Shown piece after piece: positions 8,515 through 17,161 of a DNA stretch of 64,000 nt (positions within the stretch are counted from its first letter, which is position 1; each line of letters opens with the position of its first letter). Position numbers and translations under genes: made by a program. Source of the stretch: Silicimonas sp. (lineage in GTDB: Bacteria > Pseudomonadota > Alphaproteobacteria > Rhodobacterales > Rhodobacteraceae); contig JAJEFO010000123.1 of NCBI GenBank assembly GCA_022820365.1, positions 174,220-238,219 on the forward strand, in the 5' to 3' direction. Below the pieces are notes generated by a model, which did no database searches, had not been told where the DNA came from, and was given only the letters and a program-made list of their open reading frames with translations.

Positions 8515-8736
8515 ATGTCCGAAAAGCCGCATGATTCGGGTTCCACCGCGGGGGGCGCCACAAGCGGCCTGTTAGCGGAAGCTGCGCACCTGCAGGCGAT
8601 CGAGGGCAATCCGCTGACGGCGGAAGAGATCGCCATGTTCGAGATGTTCGAGCGCGAGGGATGGCCGCCGGAGCGGTGCCGCGCCCATATCCTTCGCCAT
8701 GTCGGGGATCGTGGCCGCATTGCCGCGGCGGAATGA
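8515..8736 (+). CDS. Small hypothetical protein leading the toxin-antitoxin locus
   Basis: A 73-residue acidic helical protein that I do not assign to a family. It contains HLQAIEGNPLTAEE followed by a helix rich in Met, Phe and Glu (MFEMFEREGW). The ATG directly follows the palindrome at 8491-8514 and has no Shine-Dalgarno, so translation may be leaderless or structure-controlled. Its TGA overlaps the ATG at 8733 (ATGA) of the damaged toxin frame, which supports one operon with the toxin and the XRE antitoxin. The IEGN motif faintly recalls Fic-inhibiting antitoxins, but there is no Fic gene here and I do not claim this function. Confidence 0.55.
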   Translation: MSEKPHDSGSTAGGATSGLLAEAAHLQAIEGNPLTAEEIAMFEMFEREGWPPERCRAHILRHVGDRGRIAAAE

Positions 8737-9025
8737 GAGGCCGCGACTACTGCTATCCGCCGGACTTCACCGATCTCCACAACAGGCTTGGCATTGGGAG
8801 GGCGTCGACGTTGGAAGCGGTCGTGTCCGGAAGGTCCGTGTTCCGGCAATGGGACAGGGCAAGCGGGGCGGTGCACGGGTGGTCTATTACTGGGTCAGCG
8901 ACGACGCACCGGTTTACGCACTGCTGGCTTACGCCAAGGGCCACAAAATCGACATGACGTCGGACGAAAAAAGGGCGGTAGCTAGCCTCGCCGCTGAAAT
9001 AAAATCACAATTCAGGAGACCATGA
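8733..9025 (+). pseudogene. RelE/HigB-type toxin, frameshifted and internally shortened
   Basis: The C-terminal two thirds read as a RelE/HigB-like mRNA interferase: GSGRVRKVRVP, GQGKRGGARVVYYW, then ALLAYAKGHKIDMTSDEK. The N-terminal piece (YPPDFTDLHNRL) is in another frame that begins at the ATG at 8733, coupled to the upstream stop. The break falls near 8785-8800, and roughly 20 residues expected between the two parts are missing, as a deletion not divisible by three would cause. The frame carrying the conserved core opens at 8699 but has no good start of its own. The toxin is therefore probably inactive. A programmed frameshift is unlikely because residues are also missing. Confidence 0.6.
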
Positions 9026-9026
9026 C

Positions 9027-9311
9027 ATGAGTCAATTCGGAGAGGATCTGATCAAATCGATGAAGGAGGCCCTCGCGCATTCGCGGGGTGAGGGCGTACC
9101 GGACATGCGCGTGACTCGTTTCTGCAATCCGCGAGAGGTGCGCGCTCGTGTCGGGCTGACTCAGACGGAAATGGCCCCTTTGATGGGCATGAGCCTGTCT
9201 GGGTATCGGAAGTGGGAGCAAGGAAAGCGTGCGGTTAGCGGCCCGGCCGTGAACTTGCTCCGCATCATTGAAAAGCACCCCGAGGCCGCTATCGACGCCT
9301 TGCGCTCATAG
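9027..9311 (+). CDS. XRE-family antitoxin (NadS/HigA-like)
   Basis: A 94-residue DNA-binding protein that would neutralise the adjacent RelE/HigB-type toxin and repress the operon. After a short N-terminal helix (GEDLIKSMKEAL) it carries a helix-turn-helix, VRARVGLTQTEMAPLMGMSLSGYRKWEQG (cited only to mark the HTH at about residues 38-66), and ends with LLRIIEKHPEAA, typical of NadS-like antitoxins. The ATG at 9027 follows AGGAG at good spacing, just after the toxin stop. It is intact although the toxin is broken, so it may survive as an orphan regulator. Confidence 0.85.
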   Translation: MSQFGEDLIKSMKEALAHSRGEGVPDMRVTRFCNPREVRARVGLTQTEMAPLMGMSLSGYRKWEQGKRAVSGPAVNLLRIIEKHPEAAIDALRS

Positions 9312-9575
9312 TGCTCACCATCCGGAAGTTGGATCGACTTCATTCCGGATATCCATTCACTTGGTTCGCAATCGAAGACACTGATGGCAGCGGGAGCGTG
9401 CCTTGCACGGCGCATGGAATTGTCCGGAGCTATGTCCGGTGACGTCTTGAGGGCCAATGGAGGGCGAGGCACGACTTCACAACGGGGCGCAATCCGGGCG
9501 CGTTACGGAACGCCGTGCGACCCACCTGCGGTTTTGCGGCCAGCATCCAGGACGGTCAGGCACACTCGCCCCAAT

Positions 9576-11843
9576 TCACGCGCATTTCGAGTGGCCGCAA
9601 CTCGGGCAGGTCATGCAACCTTCGAGCATCTGCAAGCCGAACTGTCCGCAATTCGGACAGGCTGGGCCCGGTGCACCACCAAGATTGACGACCTCGGCCT
9701 GCGGGTCGCTCTTCAACCCCATGCCTTCACCCTCAATGAATCCGATTTCGATCAGATGCCGCTCAATGACACCCCCGATAGCCGCGAGGATCGACGGCAC
9801 GTACTTTCCACTCATCCAGGCTCCGCCCCTCGGGTCGAAGACGGCCTTCAGCTCCTCGACCACGAACGACACGTCTCCTCCCCGTCTGAACACCGCCGAA
9901 ATCATCCGGGTCAGGGCAACGGTCCATGCAAAGTGCTCCATGTTCTTCGAGTTGATGAAGACTTCGAAGGGCTGCCTCCGACCGCCAACGACGATGTCGT
10001 TGACGGTGATGTAGATCGCGTGCTCGCTCGCCGGCCACTTGAGCTTGTACGTCTGGCCCTCAAGCGCCTGCGGCCGATCCAGCGGCTCGGCAATGTAGAC
10101 AACCTCGCCCTCCGCGACCCGAGCTGGTGCCGGCGCCTCGTCAGCAGATTCGTTCACTGCCAGGACACTGCCCGTGACGGCGTTGGGCCGATAGGTCGTG
10201 CATCCCTTGCAGCCCTTGTCCCATGCGTCCATGTAGACGTCCTTGAACGCATCGAACGAGATATCCTCTGGCACGTTGATCGTCTTTGAGATGCTCGAAT
10301 CCACCCATTCCTGCGCTGCCGCCTGCATGCGCACGTGATCTGCCGGCTCCAGCGCCTGAGCGTTCACGAAGCAGTCCGGCAGTTCCTTGTCCCCGATCCG
10401 ATCACGCCAAAGCTGGACAGCGTAGTCCACGACTTCCTCCTCGGTCCGGCTTCCATCCCTCTGCAGCACCTTCCGGGAATAGGTGTAGGCAAAGACCGGC
10501 TCGATGCCGGAACTGACGTTTCCGGCGTAGAGGCTGATCGTTCCGGTCGGAGCGATCGAGGTCAGCAGCGCGTTTCGGATGCCGTGCTTCATGATCAGCT
10601 TGCGCACATCCTTGTCCATGCTGGCAAGCGAACCGCTCGCGAGATAGGCATCGGCGTCAAAGAGAGGAAACGGACCCTTCTCCGCTGCGAGAAGCGCCGA
10701 AGCCTTGTAGGCGGCGCGGGCAACCGCACGCAGCCAGCGCGAGGTCAACTGTGCAGCCTCTTCCGATCCATACCGCCTGCCGGTCATGATAAGGGCGTCG
10801 GCCAGCCCCGTGACCCCCAAACCGATCCGCCGCTTTGCCTCGGCCTCCCTGGCTTGCGCCTCAAGCGGAAACCGGCTCGCGTCGACAACGTTGTCCATCA
10901 TCCGCACGGCCGTTCCGACAAGATCCTCCAGAGCTGCCTCATTCAGCGCCGCGTCTTCCTCGAACGCGTTCTCGACGAGGCGCGACAGGTTGATCGACCC
11001 GAGCAGGCATGCGCCGTAGGGCGGCAAGGGCTGCTCGCCACACGGGTTGGTGGCCGAAATGGTCTCGCAATACGCGAGATTGTTCATGGAGTTTATGCGG
11101 TCGATGAAGATCACGCCCGGTTCGGCATAGTCAAAGGTGGCCCGCATGATCTGGTTCCAAAGGTCACGGGCCTCAAGCGTCCTGTAGACGGCGTCACCAA
11201 ACCGAAGTTCCCAGGGTCCGTCCGCTTTCACCGCTTCCATGAACGCGTCCGTCACCAGCACGCTCAGGTTGAAGTTCCTCAATCGAGCGGGATCCGACTT
11301 TGCAGTGATGAATTCCTCTATGTCGGGATGATCGCAACGCATCGTTGCCATCATGGCGCCGCGCCTGGATCCGGCCGACATGATTGTCCGGCACATGGCG
11401 TCCCAAACGTCCATGAAGGACAATGGCCCGCTGGCATCTGCCGCCACGCCGCGGACGTCCGCCCCCTTGGGCCTGATGGTCGAGAAATCGTAGCCGATGC
11501 CGCCACCCTGCTGCATCGTGACGGCTGCCTCCTTCAGCATCTCGAAGATGCCGACCATGCTGTCCGGGATCGTGCCCATCACGAAGCAGTTGAAGAGCGT
11601 TACCGCCCGGTCCGTGCCGGCGCCTGCCACGATCCGGCCGGCAGGCAGGAACCTGAAGTCCTCAAGCGCCGCGTAGAACCGGTCTTCCCAGGCGCCCGGC
11701 TCCGCTTCCTCTGCCGCGAGCGCACGCGCGATGCGCCGCCACGTATCCTCGACTGTACGGTCGACGGGCGTTCCGTCTGCCGCCTTGAGGCGGTATTTCA
11801 TGTCCCAGATCTGTTCAGCAATGGGCGCGGAGAAACCGGCCAT
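9576..11843 (-). CDS. nrdJ: Adenosylcobalamin-dependent (class II) ribonucleotide reductase
   Basis: Reduces ribonucleotides to deoxyribonucleotides with a coenzyme B12 radical, in the cytoplasm and independent of oxygen. The 755-residue protein has the ATP-cone-free N-terminal region, FNC at Cys86, NPCGE at 266-270 (Cys268 is the radical-bearing residue), the partner Cys279 in GACLLG, and the conserved SIAPTGTISLYAGN loop. A Cys-rich C-terminus (CPNC...CPSCGHSKC) resembles a zinc or redox-relay tail that re-reduces the active-site disulfide. The ATG at 11843 has AAGGGGA upstream; a longer open frame to 12305 overlaps the divergent DUF1489 gene and is not credible. No B12 riboswitch is visible in the 99-bp upstream gap. 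Confidence 0.95.
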   Translation of the reverse strand: MAGFSAPIAEQIWDMKYRLKAADGTPVDRTVEDTWRRIARALAAEEAEPGAWEDRFYAALEDFRFLPAGRIVAGAGTDRAVTLFNCFVMGTIPDSMVGIFEMLKEAAVTMQQGGGIGYDFSTIRPKGADVRGVAADASGPLSFMDVWDAMCRTIMSAGSRRGAMMATMRCDHPDIEEFITAKSDPARLRNFNLSVLVTDAFMEAVKADGPWELRFGDAVYRTLEARDLWNQIMRATFDYAEPGVIFIDRINSMNNLAYCETISATNPCGEQPLPPYGACLLGSINLSRLVENAFEEDAALNEAALEDLVGTAVRMMDNVVDASRFPLEAQAREAEAKRRIGLGVTGLADALIMTGRRYGSEEAAQLTSRWLRAVARAAYKASALLAAEKGPFPLFDADAYLASGSLASMDKDVRKLIMKHGIRNALLTSIAPTGTISLYAGNVSSGIEPVFAYTYSRKVLQRDGSRTEEEVVDYAVQLWRDRIGDKELPDCFVNAQALEPADHVRMQAAAQEWVDSSISKTINVPEDISFDAFKDVYMDAWDKGCKGCTTYRPNAVTGSVLAVNESADEAPAPARVAEGEVVYIAEPLDRPQALEGQTYKLKWPASEHAIYITVNDIVVGGRRQPFEVFINSKNMEHFAWTVALTRMISAVFRRGGDVSFVVEELKAVFDPRGGAWMSGKYVPSILAAIGGVIERHLIEIGFIEGEGMGLKSDPQAEVVNLGGAPGPACPNCGQFGLQMLEGCMTCPSCGHSKCA

Positions 11844-11942
11844 GATGATTCCCCTTGGGCAGAGTGGCAACCTACAACAAGTTGAAGGCTGCGGGCAATC
11901 CGCTACGATTCCTTCGACAAGAGACCCTGGAGAAGACGCGCG

Positions 11943-12371
11943 TTGAGTGAGCCCCTGCACCTGATAAAATTGAGCGTCGGATCCGAAAGCGTTGCTTCGC
12001 TGACCAAGTGGCAAGCAACCCGGGCAGCGCAAGCCCGGGACGGGCTGCCGCGCCACGTGACCCGCATGTGGCCGAGGCGCGAGGCCGAACTCCTTGACGG
12101 CGGCTCGATCTACTGGGTCATCCGGGGCTTCATCAGGGTGCGTCAGCGAATCGTGCGGCTTGACGAGGCGGACCTTGGTGATGGCATCCGCCGGTGCGCA
12201 ATTGTCCTGGATCCGGCGCTCGTCTCGACCGCGGCCACGCCACGACGTCCGTTCCAGGGCTGGCGCTATCTCCGGGCGGCGGATGCGCCCGTTGACCTGA
12301 CGCATGCAGACGCGGATGACGACCTTTCACCGCAACTCCTTGCCGCACTTGCCGAAATCGGTGTCCGGTAG
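11943..12371 (+). CDS. DUF1489 family protein
   Basis: A 142-residue conserved alphaproteobacterial protein of unknown function. Diagnostic segments are HLIKLSVG at the N-terminus, the TRMWPRREAELLDGGSIYWV region (positions about 41-60), and the FQGWRYL segment before an acidic C-terminus. Translation most likely starts at TTG 11943, with GGAGAAG 8 bp upstream; the frame has no suitable Met nearby. It is divergent from nrdJ across 99 bp, so the two promoters lie in that gap, and convergent with hisG. Confidence 0.85.
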   Translation: MSEPLHLIKLSVGSESVASLTKWQATRAAQARDGLPRHVTRMWPRREAELLDGGSIYWVIRGFIRVRQRIVRLDEADLGDGIRRCAIVLDPALVSTAATPRRPFQGWRYLRAADAPVDLTHADADDDLSPQLLAALAEIGVR

Positions 12372-12397
12372 AAGGAAGCAAAGCCCGAACTCCCGCG

Positions 12398-12415
12398 GAT
12401 GGCTCGGAAGCCATC
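12398..12415. other. Short stem-loop between convergent DUF1489 and hisG
   Basis: GATGGCT and AGCCATC form a 7-bp stem with loop CGGA between the ends of two convergent genes. There is no T-run, so it may at most help protect 3' ends. Weak evidence. Confidence 0.3.
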
Positions 12416-12498
12416 ATGAACCGGACACTGGATCCAAGGAACAAGTTGCGGGCTTCAGCACGCAGGGCACGTGTTGCGAAAGTGCCTGCCAAGGCGCA

Positions 12499-13194
12499 TC
12501 ACGCGAGACCGAGCCTGGATTGCAGGCCGTCCCAAGCCTCGCGTGCGCCGCCAACCCAAACATTTGCGCGGGTCTCGAACAGGGCGGCCTCGGATGACAG
12601 GATCCGCCCGTCTTCCAATGTGCGCAGATGATTGTCCCGCAGCGTCGCACCGCTTGTCCTTATGTCCGCGATGGCCTCGGCCTGCAGGTTCTTCACGGTG
12701 CCTTCGGTGGCGCCTTGGCTGTCGACAAGCTGGTAGTCCGACACTTCGTTGTCACGCAGGAATCCCCGGACAAGGCGATGATACTTGGTGGCAATGCGCA
12801 GCCGATGTCCATGCACGGCGCGAAAGGCGGTGGCCACCTGATCGAGATCATCTAGCGTCGCGACATCAACCCAGAAGTCCGGCACCGCGATCACCAGTTC
12901 GGCCTCGCCGAATCCGAGACGCTGAACCTCGGCCACCCGGCTGCCCCACCTGGCCAGGCGCTCGCGAATCATGTCGATGCCGGTCACGCCAAGGTGAATG
13001 CGCCCCGCAGCCAGTTCGCGCGGAATCTCGACGGCCGCCAGAAGGACGAGTTCGACCTTGGCCGCGCCCTCGACCTGGCCCGCATATTCCCGCGCCCCGC
13101 CTGACAGGCCCAGCTTGACACCCCTGTCGCCGAACCAGGCAAAGGTGTCGTTCATCAAGCGGCCCTTCGAGGGAATGCCAAGCTTGAGCGTCAT
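12499..13194 (-). CDS. hisG: ATP phosphoribosyltransferase, short catalytic form
   Basis: Catalyses the first step of histidine synthesis, joining ATP and PRPP to give phosphoribosyl-ATP. The 231-residue protein is the short HisG form without the C-terminal regulatory domain, so it needs HisZ for activity and feedback control. Visible motifs are LGIPSKGRLM at the N-terminus, LGVTGIDMIRE, and the PRPP loop ADIRTSGATLRDN near residue 175. Its ATG overlaps the hisZ stop by 4 bp (ATGA), forming a translationally coupled hisS-hisZ-hisG unit. Histidine inhibition through HisZ is expected from the family. Confidence 0.95.
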   Translation of the reverse strand: MTLKLGIPSKGRLMNDTFAWFGDRGVKLGLSGGAREYAGQVEGAAKVELVLLAAVEIPRELAAGRIHLGVTGIDMIRERLARWGSRVAEVQRLGFGEAELVIAVPDFWVDVATLDDLDQVATAFRAVHGHRLRIATKYHRLVRGFLRDNEVSDYQLVDSQGATEGTVKNLQAEAIADIRTSGATLRDNHLRTLEDGRILSSEAALFETRANVWVGGAREAWDGLQSRLGLA

Positions 13195-14249
13195 GACTCG
13201 CTCCCCAAGCCAAGCATCAGTCCGGGACGCAGGACGCCACCCACGGCTGGCCTGCCGCCGACACCTCCGATCGCGCGGCTGAGTGCATCGTAGCGGCCGC
13301 CGCTGGCGACCGGCGGCAAGTCAGGCCGCTGGGCGGCAAAGAACCCGAACACGAAACCATCATAGTATTCGAGGGTCGTCCGTCCGTAACTCACCTCGAA
13401 GTCCAGCGATTCAACATCGACGCCAAGGGCGCCCAGGGCCGCGAAGCGCGCCGCCAGCAATTCGATCGCGGGCAGGATCGAAGGCAATGCCGACGCAGTC
13501 TCGCGCAACTCCGAGAGCGCATTCGGCGCCTTTCCTCGTATTCCCAGAAGCGCATCGATCAAGCCGATCACCTCCGCTTCAAGCGGTGGCACGGACCGCT
13601 CCATCTCCAGGGCTGCAAGGCGTGCGGCGACTTCCGCTCGCGTCCGCAACCCGATTTCGATCCCGCTGTCCGCATCCGGATTTTCCGCTGCGGACGTGAC
13701 CTGGCCGTAGCGATTCAGGAGCCCGCGAAACCGCCGCGGCCTCCAAAGGTGATGCATGAGCGCGGCCTTCCTGGCTGCGCTCGTTTCCAAGCCCTCAATC
13801 GCCGCGCGCAGCAGCCCGATGTCTCCCGTGGCGGGCCTCAGGCCCAAGGGCGCGAGGATCTCCGCAAAGGCCGCGAAGACCTCGGCGTCCGCTTCAACTG
13901 CGACTTCGCTTCCGAAGATCTCGTATCCGACCTGCAGGTATTCCGCGTCGCGGTCGGGATCGTCCTCTTGCCGCCTGAACACTTCACCCGCGTAGGTGTA
14001 CCTGGCCCCCGCCCGACCTTCGGCCACGTGCCGCTGGACCAGGGGCAAGGTAAAGTCCGGCCGCAGCATCATCTCGCCCCGGAGCGGATCGTGCGTCGTG
14101 AACGCCCGCGCACGGATGTCCTCGCCATAGAGGTCCAGAAGCGCACCCGCCGGCTGGAGGACGTCAGTCTCGAACACCTCCGCGCCCCTTGCCTCGAACA
14201 GCGCCCGCAGCCGATCAGCCTCGACCCGAATGTCGGACTTGTCCGTCAA
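13191..14249 (-). CDS. hisZ: ATP phosphoribosyltransferase regulatory subunit
   Basis: HisZ is a histidyl-tRNA-synthetase-like protein that forms a hetero-octamer with short HisG and mediates histidine feedback. The 352-residue sequence has the class II synthetase fold ([22 protein letters not shown], a C-terminal ASGGRYDAL motif) but no anticodon-binding domain. The most likely start is TTG at 14249, overlapping the hisS stop (TTGA). An ATG-initiated extension would lie wholly inside hisS. The close packing with hisS and hisG is consistent with coordinated production of the two complex partners. Confidence 0.92.
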   Translation of the reverse strand: MTDKSDIRVEADRLRALFEARGAEVFETDVLQPAGALLDLYGEDIRARAFTTHDPLRGEMMLRPDFTLPLVQRHVAEGRAGARYTYAGEVFRRQEDDPDRDAEYLQVGYEIFGSEVAVEADAEVFAAFAEILAPLGLRPATGDIGLLRAAIEGLETSAARKAALMHHLWRPRRFRGLLNRYGQVTSAAENPDADSGIEIGLRTRAEVAARLAALEMERSVPPLEAEVIGLIDALLGIRGKAPNALSELRETASALPSILPAIELLAARFAALGALGVDVESLDFEVSYGRTTLEYYDGFVFGFFAAQRPDLPPVASGGRYDALSRAIGGVGGRPAVGGVLRPGLMLGLGSES

Positions 14250-15721
14250 CTGCCCAGGATCTCGCGCACCCGGCTGACCAGATCGTCGATCGAGCATTCG
14301 AACTGTGCAGGCTGATCCCTCCATTCCTTGAGCGAGGCGCCGTCGGCAATCCTTGCACCCAGGACGAGATCCTTGACCTGCACGACACCGCGCGTGACTT
14401 CGTTTGAACCTTGAATGATCGCGACGGGCGAGCCGCGCCTGTCGGCATATTTCAGCTGGTTGCCGAAATTGCGCGGATTGCCCAAGTAGACCTCGGCCCG
14501 GATGCCTGCCTCGCGGAGCATCGATGCCATCGCGTGATACTCGCCCATCCGGTCCTGATCCATTACGGTCACGACGACCGGACCGACCGCATCGCCGCTT
14601 GACTGCCCTTTCGCGCGGAGCGCTGCAAGAAGTCGATCAACTCCTATCGAGATGCCCGTTGCAGGAACTTCCTGGCCCGTGAATCGCTTGACGAGATCAT
14701 CGTAACGCCCGCCTCCCGCCACGCTGCCGAACTGCTGCGGGCGTCCCTTCTCGTCCCGTACCTGGAAGGTGAGATCGGCCTCGTACACCGGCCCGGTGTA
14801 GTAGCCCAGGCCGCGCACGACCGACGGGTCAATGATGACCCGGTCGGGACCATAGCCCCGTGCCTCCATGAGTTCCGCGATGCCGCGCAGTTCCGCAACG
14901 CCTTCCTCGCCTGTTTCGTTGTTGCCTATGATTTCCGACAGGCGTTCCAGAGTCGCGGCATTGTCACCTTGACGTGCCTCGATGAATTCCATGACCGTTC
15001 CGGCCTGCGAGTCCGCCAGGCCAGCGCCCGCGGCAAAGTCGCCGCTCTCGTCCTTCCGTCCCTCGCCCAGCAACGAGCGGACTCCCTCGGGTCCCAGTCG
15101 GTCCAGCTTGTCGATCGAGCGCAGGACGATGCCGCGCTCCCGCTCCGCCTCTCCCGGCAGTCCAGCGACTTCCAGCACGCCGTTCAGCACCTTGCGGCTG
15201 TTGAGCCGAATCACGTAATCGCCCCGCGGAATGCCGACAGCCTCCAGCGCGTCCGAAAGCACCATGCAGATCTCGGCATCCGCGGCGATCGAGGGCGACC
15301 CGACCGTGTCTGCATCGCATTGGTAGAATTGGCGGAATCTCCCGGGACCCGGCTTTTCGTTCCGCCAAACCGGCCCGATCGCGAAGCGTCGGTACGGAGT
15401 CGGCAGATCGTTGCGGTGTTGCGCAAAGACCCGCGCGAGAGGTGCCGTCAGGTCGTATCGCAACGCCAGCCAGTCGCCATCTTCGTCCTCTTGCCAAGCG
15501 AACACGCCTTCATTCGGGCGATCCACGTCCGGCAGGAAACTCCCGAGGGCCTCCACAGTTTCTACGGCCGGGGACTCCAACGGCTCGAAGCCGTTGAGAT
15601 GATAGACCCCCGCGATCGCATCGAGCATCGCATTGCGCTCGACAACATCGCTGCCGAAATAGTCACGAAAGCCCCTCGGCGCTTCGGCCTTGGGTCGCGG
15701 GGGCCTTTTTTGCTTGGCCAT
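14246..15721 (-). CDS. hisS: Histidine--tRNA ligase
   Basis: Charges tRNA-His with histidine in the cytoplasm. The 491-residue protein shows class II motif 2 ([20 protein letters not shown]), the histidine-binding [11 protein letters not shown] and [12 protein letters not shown] segments, motif 3 ([13 protein letters not shown]), and a C-terminal anticodon-binding domain ([17 protein letters not shown] region). The ATG at 15721 is preceded by GAGGGAT; 19 further in-frame codons upstream lack a better site. The N-terminus is Lys/Arg/Pro-rich ([16 protein letters not shown]), common in alphaproteobacterial HisS. First gene of the hisS-hisZ-hisG unit. Confidence 0.95.
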   Translation of the reverse strand: MAKQKRPPRPKAEAPRGFRDYFGSDVVERNAMLDAIAGVYHLNGFEPLESPAVETVEALGSFLPDVDRPNEGVFAWQEDEDGDWLALRYDLTAPLARVFAQHRNDLPTPYRRFAIGPVWRNEKPGPGRFRQFYQCDADTVGSPSIAADAEICMVLSDALEAVGIPRGDYVIRLNSRKVLNGVLEVAGLPGEAERERGIVLRSIDKLDRLGPEGVRSLLGEGRKDESGDFAAGAGLADSQAGTVMEFIEARQGDNAATLERLSEIIGNNETGEEGVAELRGIAELMEARGYGPDRVIIDPSVVRGLGYYTGPVYEADLTFQVRDEKGRPQQFGSVAGGGRYDDLVKRFTGQEVPATGISIGVDRLLAALRAKGQSSGDAVGPVVVTVMDQDRMGEYHAMASMLREAGIRAEVYLGNPRNFGNQLKYADRRGSPVAIIQGSNEVTRGVVQVKDLVLGARIADGASLKEWRDQPAQFECSIDDLVSRVREILGS

Positions 15722-15880
15722 GAGCCATCCCTCGATCTTGACGCGCCGTGGTTTAGCCCTTGGAACAGTGGGGGACAAGAAGTTGACGCGCGAACGATGC
15801 CGAGAAGCAACCGTCGACGCATTCGCAAAGATCGACGGGCGAATTGAGCGATCATGCCGGACCGACTTGCAAACGGCAAA

Positions 15881-17161
15881 TCAAGAGGCGTCGGGCTTGG
15901 CTGGTTTTCTGCAAAATCGGCATGGAGAGTAATCGTCAATCTTGTGATTGGTCTGTTCGCCGCAGATCAATTGCGCAATCAAGTCTCCAGACTTGGGCGC
16001 CATCATCAAGCCGTAGTGTGCATGACCAAAGTTCAGGAACAGGCCCTGATGGTCCGGAACTTCTCCAAGCATGGGCAAACTGTCCGGAAATGACGGACGT
16101 CGCCCCATCCAAAAGCTCGGGCGGTCGGTCTGGAGGTCGCGAAAGGCCGCTTTCGCGATCTTTACTAACCGGGCCTCGCGCCTGCCATCCGGCGGCGCGT
16201 CGATGGGTGCAAATTCTGCATGACCGGCGACGCGGACCCCACCTTCCATGCTGCTGGCCACCACCTTTGCGTCCACGTCCATGACCGAGTTGTTGATCTC
16301 GATGCCCGGGTCGCTGAATTCAACGTGATAGCCACGTTCGGCCATGAGCGGAACGTTCAGATTCGTCGACTCGAGCAGCCCGGGGCTCCAGGCGCCAAGG
16401 CAAATGACCAAGCGATCGGCTTCCAGGGTTTCTCCAACGCATTGTATTGCCCAACCTTCATCCCTGCGCTGAATTCCCGTCACTTCGGCTCGCACGAAAT
16501 TCGCCCCAAGCCTTCGGGCCTTGTCGGCTAGGACACGTCCGAGCCTGCCAGGCGATCGCACGCGCGCCTGGCCCTTGATGACGACTGCTGCCTGGAAGTC
16601 CTCGCTAAGTTCGGGCTCGATCTCGGAAAGCCTGTCTCGGCCGACCAGTTCGATTTCGGCACCTTTCTCTGAACGGATGCGGTATCCCAGATCGGTCAAG
16701 TTGGCTCGGCTGCCATCGCGGAAGGCGTGAATGTAAGAGCTGTCGCGGAGCAGTCCTTCGTGACCCGTTCCCTGAAGGTGCTTCTGGTAGAGTTCAATGG
16801 ACGGCCCGCAAATATGGGACATCGCTTCGGAAACTCTGCGCACTTTCGCTTCGCGCCCTTGCTTCAGGAAGCCCGCACCCCATGGGATCATGCGCACTGC
16901 AACCTTCGGGTGAATCGAAAGGGGCCGGCCATGGCTGAACAACTGGCCCGGTATCTTTCTCCAGAGGCCGGGAAGCGACTGCGGAACGATCGACCAGGGC
17001 GACACGACGCCCGCATTGCCCATCGAGGTTTCCTGCCCAGGTTCGCCCCGATCGATGACCTGGACGGGCACACCGCGTTCAAGAAGAGACAACGCCGTGC
17101 ACAACCCGACAATCCCGGCGCCAAGGACCGCGACCGAAGCGTCCGTGTCAGGCGGCGGCAT
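15881..17161 (-). CDS. FAD-dependent D-amino-acid dehydrogenase-like oxidoreductase (DadA/DAO family)
   Basis: Predicted to oxidatively deaminate D-amino acids or a related amine, passing electrons from FAD to the respiratory chain. The 426-residue protein begins with the dinucleotide-binding GAGIVGLC loop, then SMGNAGVVSPW as in DadA, and has a C-terminal MGRRPSFPDSLPMLGEV and NFGHAHYG typical of the DAO fold. ATG 17161 is preferred to an upstream TTG; it overlaps the end of the TRAP permease gene by 14 bp, so transporter and enzyme are co-expressed. Sarcosine or opine oxidation is an alternative. The transporter gene and the D-cysteine-desulfhydrase-like gene nearby favour a D-amino-acid role. 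Confidence 0.8.
   Translation of the reverse strand: MPPPDTDASVAVLGAGIVGLCTALSLLERGVPVQVIDRGEPGQETSMGNAGVVSPWSIVPQSLPGLWRKIPGQLFSHGRPLSIHPKVAVRMIPWGAGFLKQGREAKVRRVSEAMSHICGPSIELYQKHLQGTGHEGLLRDSSYIHAFRDGSRANLTDLGYRIRSEKGAEIELVGRDRLSEIEPELSEDFQAAVVIKGQARVRSPGRLGRVLADKARRLGANFVRAEVTGIQRRDEGWAIQCVGETLEADRLVICLGAWSPGLLESTNLNVPLMAERGYHVEFSDPGIEINNSVMDVDAKVVASSMEGGVRVAGHAEFAPIDAPPDGRREARLVKIAKAAFRDLQTDRPSFWMGRRPSFPDSLPMLGEVPDHQGLFLNFGHAHYGLMMAPKSGDLIAQLICGEQTNHKIDDYSPCRFCRKPAKPDAS

Noticed and set aside
8010..8563. Overlapping frames of 80-160 codons on both strands before the toxin-antitoxin locus
   Set aside because: Compositions rich in Arg, Cys and Trp, no motifs, and no start signals. Considered as a decayed transposase but nothing recognisable was found.
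11844..11942. Possible B12 riboswitch or NrdR box upstream of nrdJ
   Set aside because: The gap is only 99 bp, too short for a cobalamin riboswitch, and I see no convincing NrdR box.
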